Assembly (NCBI GenBank): GCA_900468805.1
Contig: UEIF01000026.1
Span: 42,961 to 106,960 of the forward strand
Direction of reading: 5' to 3'
Origin: Hyphomicrobiales bacterium
GTDB lineage: Bacteria; Pseudomonadota; Alphaproteobacteria; Rhizobiales; Rhizobiaceae
Length of the DNA: 64,000 bases
The notes under the pieces were generated by a model that made no database searches, was not told where the DNA came from, and saw only the letters and a program-made list of their open reading frames with translations. How positions within the stretch are numbered: position 1 is the stretch's first letter; each line of letters opens with the position of its first letter. The position numbers were made by a program, and so were the translations under genes. Shown here piece after piece: positions 16,893-24,758 of the stretch.

Positions 16893-17308
16893 CCGATCGT
16901 CTTGAGGAAAAACACTTCCGGCACCGTCTGGATGCAGGGCAGTCCGATCGATCCTGTCTCGGAAAAGCCGTTGCGCCGATGCCAGTCCTGCGGGCGGCTC
17001 TCGTCGCATTCGCTCGACGTCATCAGGAGACGCGCGCCGCTCTCGCGCATTTCCTTCTCCCAGGTGAGAAACAGTGCCGTCCCGACGCCGGACCGGCGAT
17101 GGCCATCGAGCACGCGGATCATTTCCATGTAGGGTATCCTGCCCCAGAAGAGGGAAAAGCGTAGGAAACCGACAATTTCGCCTTGGTCGCGGGCGATCAG
17201 ATATTCGCCGAGATCGATGCAGCGAGAAATCCAGGCCTCGCCGACATGGCTGTCTTCGCGGAACAGCCATTCCTTGTCTTTCCGGCCCGGCTTCGCGATC
17301 TCCACCAC
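16889..17308 (-). CDS. GNAT family N-acetyltransferase
   Basis: This is a short acetyltransferase-fold protein of about 139 residues. The acetyl-CoA loop reads RRSGVGTALF (motif A, R/Q-x-x-G-x-G/A), followed by ESGARLLMTSS and a C-terminal WHRRNGFSETG, the usual beta6-alpha4 end of GNAT folds. No ATG lies between the tyrC stop (17313) and the fold, so GTG 17308 (or 17305) is the most likely start; a longer in-frame stretch to 17527 runs over tyrC and is not coding. It follows tyrC at once, so it is probably the last gene of hisC-tyrC-GNAT. The substrate is unknown. Confidence 0.75.
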   Translation of the reverse strand: MVEIAKPGRKDKEWLFREDSHVGEAWISRCIDLGEYLIARDQGEIVGFLRFSLFWGRIPYMEMIRVLDGHRRSGVGTALFLTWEKEMRESGARLLMTSSECDESRPQDWHRRNGFSETGSIGLPCIQTVPEVFFLKTIG

Positions 17309-17312
17309 GAGA

Positions 17313-18239
17313 CTATTTCTTTTCCAGCAGATGCGGACGACCGAAGTCCGGCGCATCCACATCCTGGCCCGCCTGGACGATCGAGCGGCGGATGGCACGG
17401 GTGCGGGTAAAGAGTTCGAAGATCTTGTCGCCCTCGCCCCAGCGGATCGCCCGCTGCAGATAGGCAAGGTCCTCCGAGAAACGCGCCAGCATTTCCAGAA
17501 TCGCATCGCGGTTATGCAGGCAGACATCGCGCCACATCGTCGGGTCCGATGCGGCCAGACGCGTGAAATCGCGGAAGCCGGAGGCGGAATATTTGATGAC
17601 TTCCGATTCCGTTACCGTCTCAAGATCGTCAGCCGTGCCGACAATATTGTAGGCTATGAGATGCGGCAAATGAGAGACGATCGCGAGCACTTTGTCGTGA
17701 TGCTGGGCGTCCATCTCATCGACCTTGGAGCCGAGCGCTTCCCAGAAGCTGCGAAGCGTCTTCAGCGCCGTCGGATCGGTTCCTTCGAGCGGCGTCAAGA
17801 TGCACCAGCGTCCCTCGAACAGGCCGGGAAAGCCTGCATCCGGGCCGGACTTTTCCGTACCTGCGATCGGATGACCGGCAATGAAATGCACGTGATCAGG
17901 CATGTGCGGCTGCATCTGCGCGATGACGGAAGCCTTGGTGGAGCCGACGTCCGTGACGATCGCACCGGGTTTTAGCGTGCCGGAAATCTCTTTCGCCACA
18001 CTCTCGGAGGCGCCGACAGGCACCGAAACGATGATGAGGTCGGCATCCTTTACGGCCTCGGCCGATGAGGTCGTATAACGGTCACCGAGCTTGAGCTCTT
18101 CGGCGCGCTTCAGGGTCTCGGCGCTCCGCGTGGCAACGACGATTTCATTGGCAAGGCCCAGGCGCCTGATGTCATGGGCAAGGGAGGAGCCGATCAGGCC
18201 GATGCCGATCAGGGTGATGCGATTAAACTGGACTGTCAT
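17313..18239 (-). CDS. tyrC: Prephenate/arogenate dehydrogenase
   Basis: This enzyme oxidatively decarboxylates prephenate or arogenate on the way to tyrosine. The 308-residue protein has the Rossmann motif LIGIGLIGSSLA (about residues 10-21), the catalytic His region HFIAGHPIAGTEKSGP, and SHLPHLIAY. Cyclohexadienyl dehydrogenases of this short kind often accept arogenate, so the symbol tyrC is used with caution. Start and hisC stop overlap by 4 bp (18236-18239), showing cotranslation. The hisC-type aminotransferase upstream could supply the transamination step. Confidence 0.92.
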   Translation of the reverse strand: MTVQFNRITLIGIGLIGSSLAHDIRRLGLANEIVVATRSAETLKRAEELKLGDRYTTSSAEAVKDADLIIVSVPVGASESVAKEISGTLKPGAIVTDVGSTKASVIAQMQPHMPDHVHFIAGHPIAGTEKSGPDAGFPGLFEGRWCILTPLEGTDPTALKTLRSFWEALGSKVDEMDAQHHDKVLAIVSHLPHLIAYNIVGTADDLETVTESEVIKYSASGFRDFTRLAASDPTMWRDVCLHNRDAILEMLARFSEDLAYLQRAIRWGEGDKIFELFTRTRAIRRSIVQAGQDVDAPDFGRPHLLEKK

Positions 18240-19345
18240 GCCTTGCGTCCCATGAATTCGCCGAGCGCCTCGATGACACCGCGATTGGCCTCTTCAGGAC
18301 CGATGCTCATACGTAGAGAGTTCGGAAAGCCGTATGCGCGCACCGCGCGCAGAATATAGCCGCGGCTCGTCAGGAATTCATCGGCATCCGCCGCCCGCTT
18401 GCCGTCGGCATCGGGGAAATGAATGAGAACGAAATTGGCGACCGACGGCGTGACCTTAAGGCCGAGAGCTACAAAAGCATCCGTCAGCTTCTCTATCCAT
18501 AGCTGATTGAAGGACGCAGCGTCCTGAATGAAGGATTGGTCGCGGATCGCTGCGGCGCCCGCAGCGATCGCCGGCGCATTCATGTTGAATGGCGCGCGCA
18601 CACGCTGCAGCGCATCGACGATATCGGCTGGCGCATACATCCAGCCGATGCGCAGCGCCGCGAGGCCATAGGCCTTCGAGAAGGTGCGGGTCATGACGAC
18701 GTTTGCATTCGAGGAGACGACCTCGATACCGGCTTCGTAATCGTTGCGGCGAACATATTCCGCATAGGCCGCATCGAGCACGAGGATAACGTGCTTCGGC
18801 AACCCGGCCTGCAGGCGGCGGATTTCGCTGACCGGAATATAGGTGCCCGTCGGATTGCCGGGATTGGCGATGAAAACGATCTTCGTCTTCTCCGTCACCG
18901 CCGCAAGGATCGAATCCACGTCCACGGTATGGTCTTTTTCCTTGACCACAACAGGCGTCGCACCTGCCGCCATGGTCTGGATCTTATAGATGAGGAAGCC
19001 GTGCTCGGTGACTATGCTCTCGTCGCGGGGACCGAGATACACATGGCAGAGCAGGCCCAGCAATTCGTCGGAGCCGTTGCCGCAAAGGATGTTTGCCGGG
19101 TTGAGGCCATGCACGGCGGCAATCGCCCCACGCAGCTCACGCGCCTGTCCATCAGGATAGCGCTCGAGATTGTCTGCGGCCGCCTTGAATGCGGCGATCG
19201 CTTTGGGGCTCGCACCGAGTGGCGTCTCGTTGGAGGAGAGCTTGTAGACACGGGCCACACCCGGCGCATGCTCCTTGCCCGGCACATAGGCAGCGATTTC
19301 AAGAATACCGGGACGCGGAACGGGCTTGCTCATCTCAATGCTCAT
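18236..19345 (-). CDS. hisC: Histidinol-phosphate / aromatic aminotransferase
   Basis: This fold-type I PLP aminotransferase has 369 residues. It shows SSNETPLGASP (about 37-47), NPGNPTG (161-167), the Asp-Tyr pair in DAAYAEY, and the PLP lysine in FSKAYGLAALRIGW (Lys224). Rhizobia carry more than one HisC paralogue; the 4-bp overlap with tyrC suggests that this one works mainly on prephenate or aromatic keto acids, as in the hisC-tyrC pairs of other alphaproteobacteria. ATG 19345 has AAGG upstream; 19333 is possible. Confidence 0.9.
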   Translation of the reverse strand: MSIEMSKPVPRPGILEIAAYVPGKEHAPGVARVYKLSSNETPLGASPKAIAAFKAAADNLERYPDGQARELRGAIAAVHGLNPANILCGNGSDELLGLLCHVYLGPRDESIVTEHGFLIYKIQTMAAGATPVVVKEKDHTVDVDSILAAVTEKTKIVFIANPGNPTGTYIPVSEIRRLQAGLPKHVILVLDAAYAEYVRRNDYEAGIEVVSSNANVVMTRTFSKAYGLAALRIGWMYAPADIVDALQRVRAPFNMNAPAIAAGAAAIRDQSFIQDAASFNQLWIEKLTDAFVALGLKVTPSVANFVLIHFPDADGKRAADADEFLTSRGYILRAVRAYGFPNSLRMSIGPEEANRGVIEALGEFMGRKA

Positions 19346-19432
19346 GGATCGACCTTGGAAATTGCCGCAAAGCCGGCGAAAGACTTGAGTGCAATTAAAG
19401 CGGAATGGCGATTTTGTCGAGTGCCGCAGCGC

Positions 19433-20173
19433 TTAGCGGCTGCGTGTGGTCGGCACCCCGTGCGGCGCAAGCACGGGCACGAAAACACGCCGCGAGGCGC
19501 GTGCGGCGACCGGCAGACCCTGATAGAGCCGCTTCTGCGCCTCGACGATGATGACGCCCGAAAAAGCCGGCCAGAGCGTGCGGCCGATCCGCTCGAAGCC
19601 GCGGCGCAGGCGCAGCACGGCGCGCAGTTTCGACGGCGGGAAGAACAGCGCCTCGGCTGTGGCGCCAGGCGTGAAGTTGGTCTCACGCAGCAGATGGGTC
19701 AACTGGCCGCGCGAATAGGGCCGACCCGAACCGAAAGGTGTATGTTCCATACGCGCCCAGACCCCGCGGCGGTTCGGCACGACGATCACGAGCCGCCCGC
19801 CCGGCGCCAGCACCCGCCAGAGCTCCTTCAGGGTCTCTCGTGGGCTTTCGGCAAATTCCAGGGAATGCACCATCAGCACCCGGTCGATCGAGGAATCCGG
19901 CAGCGGCAATTCCTCGTCGAAGATCAATGCGGTGGAAGAAAGCGAACCGACAGGCCAGTTCACGGCCCCTTGTCCCGCGGGCATGAAAGCGAAGGTGCGT
20001 TCCGTGTCGGCCTGGAACCGGTCGAGGAAGGGCACGGAATAACCAATGCCCACAAGCCGCTCCTGCGGCAGGCGCACCCAGAGCGACGACAGCGCCATGG
20101 CAATCGACTGCTCGGCCATGTGTCCAAGCTCAGAATGATAGAATTGGCGAAGGTCGACGATATCGGCGTGCAT
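19433..20173 (-). CDS. Class I SAM-dependent methyltransferase (DUF-type, next to gloB)
   Basis: This 246-residue protein starts MHADIVDLRQFYHSELGHMAEQ, a form seen next to gloB in many alphaproteobacteria. LVGIGYSVPFLDRF matches the SAM-binding G-loop in weakened form, and DSSIDRVLMVHSLEF with LWRVLAPGGRLVIVVPNRRGVWAR is the typical methyltransferase 11 core. A membrane-like C-terminal amphipathic part follows. The methyl acceptor is unknown. ATG 20173 has no strong ribosome site, but the longer frame to 20209 is out of family. The gene is divergent from gloB; the 90-bp gap holds a split GACCGG/CCGGTC palindrome. Confidence 0.82.
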   Translation of the reverse strand: MHADIVDLRQFYHSELGHMAEQSIAMALSSLWVRLPQERLVGIGYSVPFLDRFQADTERTFAFMPAGQGAVNWPVGSLSSTALIFDEELPLPDSSIDRVLMVHSLEFAESPRETLKELWRVLAPGGRLVIVVPNRRGVWARMEHTPFGSGRPYSRGQLTHLLRETNFTPGATAEALFFPPSKLRAVLRLRRGFERIGRTLWPAFSGVIIVEAQKRLYQGLPVAARASRRVFVPVLAPHGVPTTRSR

Positions 20174-20263
20174 TATGCCAAATGTTATCAGTGACCGGTT
20201 GGACTTCAAGGCCGGAACCTCTACATTCCCGGTCAGTTCGAGGGATAAGGGACTATTTGAACG

Positions 20264-21034
20264 ATGAAACCTTTGGAATTAGAAGTTTTTCTCTGCCGCA
20301 GCGACAATTTCGGCGTTCTCGTCCACGACCCTGAAACCGGACAGACCGCCTCGATCGATGCGCCCGATGCGGCGGCCGTCGAAGCCGCTGCCGTGCGCCG
20401 CGGCTGGAACATCACCCATATCTTCACGACCCATCACCATATCGACCATGTGGAAGGCAATCTGGCGCTGAAGGAACAGTACGGCCTGGAGATCATCGGT
20501 CCGGTCAACGAAGCGGTGGCAATCCCCGGCCTCGACAAGACGATGGGCGATGGCGACAGCTTCCTCTTCGGCGATCACACGATCAACGTCATCGAAACGC
20601 CCGGCCATACGGCGGGCCATATCTGCTACCACTTTGCCGACGACAAGCTGCTCTTTGCCGCCGATACGCTGTTTGCGCTCGGCTGCGGCCGTCTGTTCGA
20701 GCGTCCCGCTGCCGACATGTGGCATTCGCTGCAGAAGCTTGCCGTTCTGCCGGATGAGACCGCCGTCTATTTCGGCCACGAATATACGCTCTCCAACGCC
20801 CGTTTTGCGGTCACCATCGATCCCGGCAATGAGCGTCTGAAGAGCCGTGCGGCGGAGATCGAGGCATTGCGCGCCGAAGGCAAGTTCACCATTCCGACCA
20901 CGCTGGCGCTCGAAAAGGAAACCAACCCCTTCCTGCGTGCTGCCGATCCTGCCATCCGCCGCAACCTGCTGATGGAGGGCAAGACCAACGAAGAGGTCTT
21001 TACCGAAATCCGCAAGCGCAAGGACAATTTCTAG
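20264..21034 (+). CDS. gloB: Hydroxyacylglutathione hydrolase (glyoxalase II)
   Basis: GloB hydrolyses S-lactoylglutathione to lactate and glutathione, completing methylglyoxal detoxification. The 256-residue metallo-beta-lactamase-fold enzyme has the metal motif THHHIDH (His57, His58, His59, Asp61, His62), further ligands in PGHTAGH and FAADTLFALGCGR, and the glutathione-binding C-terminal part TNPFLRAADP. The next gene, a cupin, starts 3 bp after its stop and is translated with it. Assignment is secure. Confidence 0.95.
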   Translation: MKPLELEVFLCRSDNFGVLVHDPETGQTASIDAPDAAAVEAAAVRRGWNITHIFTTHHHIDHVEGNLALKEQYGLEIIGPVNEAVAIPGLDKTMGDGDSFLFGDHTINVIETPGHTAGHICYHFADDKLLFAADTLFALGCGRLFERPAADMWHSLQKLAVLPDETAVYFGHEYTLSNARFAVTIDPGNERLKSRAAEIEALRAEGKFTIPTTLALEKETNPFLRAADPAIRRNLLMEGKTNEEVFTEIRKRKDNF

Positions 21035-21037
21035 GAC

Positions 21038-21475
21038 ATGACCGGAAAAGAGCTCACCCCCGAGGAGATCATCCGCCAGCTTAGCATGCAGCAGCACCCC
21101 GAAGGCGGTTGGTATGCACAGACCTTCCGCGACACCAATGGCGGCGAACGTGGCCATTCGACGGCGATCTATTATCTGCTCGCAAGGGGAGAGCGCTCGC
21201 ACTGGCACCGTGTCCATGATGCGGCAGAGGTTTGGCACTACTATGCCGGCGCGCCGCTCGCGCTGCACCGCTCCGGAGACGGTCGCCACAGCGAGACGCT
21301 GAAGCTCGGCACGGATATTGCCGGAGGTGAACGGCCGCAGGCGATCATCCCCGCCAACTGGTGGCAATCGGCCGAGACGCTCGGCGACTATACGCTGGTC
21401 GGCTGCACGGTGGCGCCCGGCTTCGAATTCTCCAAATTCGAGATGGCGCCGCCTGACTGGAAGCCAGGCGCTTAA
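21038..21475 (+). CDS. Cupin domain protein (DUF985)
   Basis: This 145-residue protein is a single cupin barrel of the DUF985 group: HPEGGWYAQTFRD near residue 20, HWHRVHDAAEVWHYYAGAPL, and VAPGFEFSKFEMA at the end. Some DUF985 proteins resemble sugar epimerases, but no function is settled. It follows gloB after 3 bp, so it is probably expressed with it. Its stop overlaps the stop of the convergent EamA gene by 4 bp (21472-21475). Confidence 0.85.
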   Translation: MTGKELTPEEIIRQLSMQQHPEGGWYAQTFRDTNGGERGHSTAIYYLLARGERSHWHRVHDAAEVWHYYAGAPLALHRSGDGRHSETLKLGTDIAGGERPQAIIPANWWQSAETLGDYTLVGCTVAPGFEFSKFEMAPPDWKPGA

Positions 21476-22365
21476 GCTTGTTCCGCCACCGGCTGCACCT
21501 GCGGCTTGCGGCGGAACATTTCTTGCGCTGCCAGCACCGCGCCGCCGGTGATCAGCAGGCAGGCAAGCACAATACGCCAACTGGGCTCGGCAATACCGAA
21601 GACGGTCAGGATCAGCGTCGACAGCAGCGGCGCGGCATAACTTGCGGCACCGAGGATCTGGATATCGCCGTTCTTGACGCCATAATCCCAGGCATAGAAG
21701 GCGGCCCCAACGGGGAAAAGGCCGAGGCCGATCACGGCAAGCCATTCGAAGCTTGTCTCCGGCCAGACCGTTGTCTCAAGTCCCAGATGGCAGAACAGCG
21801 AAAGCACCGATGTCGCAAGGCAGAAGCCGGTGACGACATCGGTCGAGACGGCGTCGAAACGCCGCGTCAGCAGCGAATAGCCGGACCAGGTGAAGGCACA
21901 GAGGAAAGCCGCCCCATAACCGACGGCATAGGCGCCATCGAAATCGATGCCGTTGCGCCCGACGATCATGAAGGTGCCGCATAGACCGGCCAGAGCGCCG
22001 ACAATGTGATACCAGCGCAGCCTCTCGCCCGGCAGTAGCGCCGAGCCGACGACGATCAGCAATGGCCAGAGATAGGCAATCAATCCTGCCTCGACGGCCG
22101 GCGCATTCCTGAGCGCCGTGAAATAGAGGAAGTGATAGCCGAACAGACCGGCAATGCCCGTGATCCAGACCTTTGCCGGCTGCTTCAGAAGGGCGATACG
22201 CGACGGATTGAGGATGAGCACGAGAATGCCGGGAATACTGCCGATGGCAAAACAGATGGTCGAAAGCTGGAACGGTGGCATCTTGCCGGAAGCGGCCGTA
22301 AAAAGCGCCAGGAATGACCACATCAGAATGGCCGTAAAACCGATCAACGTCGCCCGAAGTTTCAC
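21472..22365 (-). CDS. EamA/DMT transporter, YddG-like aromatic amino acid exporter
   Basis: This 297-residue protein has ten predicted membrane helices in two EamA repeats (about residues 5-130 and 150-285), with the characteristic FTALRNAPAVEAGLIAYLWPLLIVV in the first repeat and ILGAASYAAPLLSTLILTVFG in the second. The pattern is closest to YddG, which exports aromatic amino acids and related compounds. It is convergent with the gloB-cupin pair. The substrate is an inference from family resemblance. Confidence 0.8.
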   Translation of the reverse strand: MKLRATLIGFTAILMWSFLALFTAASGKMPPFQLSTICFAIGSIPGILVLILNPSRIALLKQPAKVWITGIAGLFGYHFLYFTALRNAPAVEAGLIAYLWPLLIVVGSALLPGERLRWYHIVGALAGLCGTFMIVGRNGIDFDGAYAVGYGAAFLCAFTWSGYSLLTRRFDAVSTDVVTGFCLATSVLSLFCHLGLETTVWPETSFEWLAVIGLGLFPVGAAFYAWDYGVKNGDIQILGAASYAAPLLSTLILTVFGIAEPSWRIVLACLLITGGAVLAAQEMFRRKPQVQPVAEQA

Positions 22366-22398
22366 TCGTCCCCCTCGCGGAGACTTACGAAGGCTCCG

Positions 22399-23178
22399 TC
22401 AGCTGTTCCCGCCGTATTTCACAGCCGTGATCGTCACCGTCCCGTATTCCGTGGGAATGCGGACGTACACCGGAGCATATACATTTGCCGCCTGCGCCTT
22501 GGCAAACCAGATTTCCATGCGATTGCTCTTGCTGAGGTAGACGAGATCCTTGCGGCCCTTTTTGTAGCCGGAGCGCGGAATGAAGCGCACGCCGCAGACG
22601 GTCGCCTTGCCCTTGAAGCCGTCGGTCGAGAAATCCTCATCGCCCTTCGGCGAAAGCACGAGGTCCATGCGCGTCTCGCCATCGAAGATCGGCAGCTTCT
22701 GTGAGCAGACGTCGGTATCGCCGGTGAAGATAAGACCTGAGATCGGGTCAAGCACGGCGCGCATATCGCCCTCTGTTACCGGAATCCATTCCTTTGGCCG
22801 GCGCGGCTCCGGTGTCGTCGTGGCCGAAACGATATTGCCGTTGCGGTAGCTGACCTCATAGGTGCGAACCTTTTTGCCGGTCTTGTAATAGAGGACGTAT
22901 TTTGCCGCCTGCAGCCGGTCATCGCGCACCACCCCGGTAACGCTGGTCTTGGCCAGGATATCGGTGACGAGATCGGCAAGGCCGGCCGATTTGATGTCGC
23001 CGTCGATTTTGTAGCTGTGATCGTCTTCTATCTTGGTAAGAAAGGCCGCCCGCGCAATCGTCAGGCCGGCAAGGGCCACCCTGTATTCCGTGCGGTGCTG
23101 GATTTCGCTCGCACCGGCCGGCAAGGCCAGCAGCGCCGCAAGTGCCGAAACTAGAATCCGTCTGCCCAGATGAGCCAT
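22399..23178 (-). CDS. DUF3108 periplasmic protein
   Basis: This 259-residue precursor has a clear signal peptide (MAHLGRRILVSALAALLALPAGASEI, cleavage after GAS or nearby) and a beta-rich DUF3108 domain with YRVALAGLTIARA, VYLSKSNRMEIW and a C-terminal VRIPTEYGTVTITAVKY. The family is thought to be periplasmic or outer-membrane associated, with no known role. Two Cys (TDVCSQK, ATVCGVRF) may form a disulfide. The start at 23178 gives the signal peptide; the longer frame to 23340 runs across the divergent rpmB leader. It is divergent from rpmB across 241 bp. Confidence 0.82.
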   Translation of the reverse strand: MAHLGRRILVSALAALLALPAGASEIQHRTEYRVALAGLTIARAAFLTKIEDDHSYKIDGDIKSAGLADLVTDILAKTSVTGVVRDDRLQAAKYVLYYKTGKKVRTYEVSYRNGNIVSATTTPEPRRPKEWIPVTEGDMRAVLDPISGLIFTGDTDVCSQKLPIFDGETRMDLVLSPKGDEDFSTDGFKGKATVCGVRFIPRSGYKKGRKDLVYLSKSNRMEIWFAKAQAANVYAPVYVRIPTEYGTVTITAVKYGGNS

Positions 23179-23296
23179 GGTGAGCGCCTTGTCTTGCCGG
23201 GCTGCTTGCGCCCTTGCACTTCGGTCTATACTCCTGCCGCATTGCGAAGAAAACAGCAGCTTTTTGACAGAATTGCGGGAAAGGCCAAGGTTTGGC

Positions 23297-23325
23297 TTGA
23301 CGCGCGCGGCCTGCCTGACTATAGA
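23297..23325 (+). promoter_or_regulatory. Housekeeping-type promoter of rpmB
   Basis: TTGACG (23297-23302) and TATAGA (23320-23325) are separated by exactly 17 bp, an unusually good vegetative promoter for a rhizobium. It lies about 95 bp upstream of rpmB and points towards it, so the mRNA would carry a leader of roughly 85 nt. Confidence 0.7.
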
Positions 23326-23419
23326 ACCGCAACTTTCCAATCATGGCCTGATGGATTGCGCAGTCGGTTTTTGCCGGATTGTCATTCGATGGCCCGAGAA
23401 AAACAAGAATAGGTGTTCC

Positions 23420-23722
23420 ATGTCCCGCGTGTGCGAATTGTCCGGCAAGGCAGTCCTGACTGGTAACAATGTCAGCCATGCCAACAACAAGACCAAGCGC
23501 CGGTTCCTCCCGAACCTGTGCCAGGTTACGCTGATCTCCGACGCGCTCGGCCAGCGTTACCGTCTTCGCGTTTCGGCTGCTGCTCTTCGTTCCGTCGAGC
23601 ATCGTGGCGGCCTCGATGCCTTCCTGCTGAAGGCTAACGAAGGCGAACTTTCGATGCGCGCTCGGCTGCTGCGTCGTCAGATCGTCAAGAAGACCGCAGA
23701 AGCGGCAGTTGCTGCTGCTTAA
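23420..23722 (+). CDS. rpmB: 50S ribosomal protein L28
   Basis: L28 is a component of the large ribosomal subunit. The 100-residue protein starts MSRVCELSGKAVLTGNNVSHANNKTKRRF and ends in an Ala-rich tail (TAEAAVAAA), both standard for alphaproteobacterial L28, which has about 98-100 residues. It stands alone, with a strong promoter at 23297-23325 and a Rho-independent terminator at 23766-23802. A weak AGG ribosome site precedes ATG 23420. Assignment is secure. Confidence 0.97.
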   Translation: MSRVCELSGKAVLTGNNVSHANNKTKRRFLPNLCQVTLISDALGQRYRLRVSAAALRSVEHRGGLDAFLLKANEGELSMRARLLRRQIVKKTAEAAVAAA

Positions 23723-23765
23723 GGTTCGGCCCCAAAGCCGCTACCCAAGTCTTCCAAAGGCTTTC

Positions 23766-23802
23766 AAAGGCTTGCACGGATAATATCCGGACGAGCCTTT
23801 TG
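23766..23802 (+). terminator. Rho-independent terminator of rpmB
   Basis: AAAGGCT pairs with AGCCTTT around an inner stem CGGAT/ATCCG, and the 3' arm runs into TTTTG. It lies 43 bp after the rpmB stop and before the yhhQ leader. Confidence 0.8.
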
Positions 23803-23846
23803 CTTTGCCGGCCTGGCTCTAATTCCAGGCTGAAATCTCACTCGAA

Positions 23847-23876
23847 CTGGTGGCATCACCCAGGATAAAAAAATGC
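23847..23876 (+). promoter_or_regulatory. Candidate preQ1-I-type pseudoknot over the yhhQ start
   Basis: CTGG (23847-23850) pairs with CCAG (23860-23863). Loop bases GCAT (23853-23856) are exactly complementary to ATGC (23873-23876), which contains the yhhQ start codon, and an A-rich linker GATAAAAAA (23864-23872) joins them. A C follows the loop arm, as in preQ1-I aptamers. The only Shine-Dalgarno, AGGA (23862-23865), straddles stem and linker. The downstream gene is a known preQ1 riboswitch target. The short loops deviate from the Bacillus example. A second hairpin (GCCTGG/CCAGGC, 23811-23830) stands just upstream. Confidence 0.5.
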
Positions 23877-24508
23877 TGACGACCCGCCATACCCTTATCT
23901 ATGTCGCCCTGATGACGCTCGTCGTCGTCGCCTCCAACTTTCTCGTTCAGTTTCCGCTGAACGCCACGGTTGCCGGCATCAATCTCGCCGACATCCTCAC
24001 CTGGGGCGCCTTCTCCTATCCGATCGCCTTCCTGATCACCGACCTGACGAACCGCCAGTTCGGTCCGCAGGCTGCGCGCAGGGTGGTCTTCGCCGGCTTT
24101 GTCGTCGGTGTCGCCCTTTCCTTTTTCACCTCGGTTCCGCGTATCGCAATCGCCTCCGGCTCGGCCTATCTTGCCGGCCAGCTTCTCGATATCGCCGTCT
24201 TCAACCGCCTGCGTCGTCAGGCCTGGTGGCGCGCGCCGCTCGTCGGCTCGCTGATCGGCTCGGCGCTGGATACGGTGATGTTCTTCTCGCTGTCCTTTGC
24301 CGCCTTCTTCGTTTTCCTCGGTCCGAACGAGCCCTTTGCGCTGGAAAACGCGCCGATCTTCGGCGTCCTCTCGGCGGAAGCTCCGCGCTGGATCTCCTGG
24401 GCGCTTGGTGATTTCTCGGTGAAGACGCTCGTCGGCCTGGTGATGCTGCTGCCCTATGGCGCGCTCATGAACGTGCTGCGTCCTGTGCAGGCGGCCACAA
24501 CGCGGTAA
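23873..24508 (+). CDS. yhhQ: Queuosine precursor transporter (YhhQ / COG1738)
   Basis: YhhQ imports preQ0/preQ1-type 7-deazaguanines for tRNA queuosine. The 211-residue protein has about six membrane helices, the family motif NLADILTWGAFSYPIAFLITDLTNRQFG (about residues 39-66) with its conserved Asp and Asn, and VGSLIGSALDTVMFFSLSF in the second half. The ATG sits in a candidate preQ1-type pseudoknot, consistent with feedback control of translation. A GC-rich hairpin follows the stop (24510-24544). The kinase gene downstream is convergent. Confidence 0.9.
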   Translation: MLTTRHTLIYVALMTLVVVASNFLVQFPLNATVAGINLADILTWGAFSYPIAFLITDLTNRQFGPQAARRVVFAGFVVGVALSFFTSVPRIAIASGSAYLAGQLLDIAVFNRLRRQAWWRAPLVGSLIGSALDTVMFFSLSFAAFFVFLGPNEPFALENAPIFGVLSAEAPRWISWALGDFSVKTLVGLVMLLPYGALMNVLRPVQAATTR

Positions 24509-24758
24509 CGTCGCGCCGCGATCCCTCATCGTTGGATCGGCGACAGGGCCTTCGGCACCAGATCGCTCCTGTTTACCAATCCATGCTTTGTATCCTCGCC
24601 GCTCGGTTCGGCGAGAGCCACTTCTGGTCAAGCGATCCAGGAAAACGCTCCGACCATGAAGGATGGATGGACTGGCTGCGGTCCCCTCTGCAGCCAGTCT
24701 TCCTGACGGATATCCTTCCTCTCTCTTCGCCGGACAAAGGAAGCGTCGAATACCGACG
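24509..24758. other. Intergenic region with two hairpins between yhhQ and a kinase gene
   Basis: No gene is supported in these 250 bp. A stem at 24510-24544 (GTCG..GATCC with GGATC..CGAC) directly follows the yhhQ stop and may end its transcript. A second, perfect 10-bp stem GACTGGCTGC/GCAGCCAGTC with a 10-nt loop occupies 24670-24699. Neither has a T-run, so they could be Rho-aided or bidirectional terminators between convergent genes, or part of a small RNA. Confidence 0.5.

Noticed and set aside
18536..20194. 552-codon open frame on the plus strand
   Set aside because: Antisense to hisC and the methyltransferase gene; no motif.
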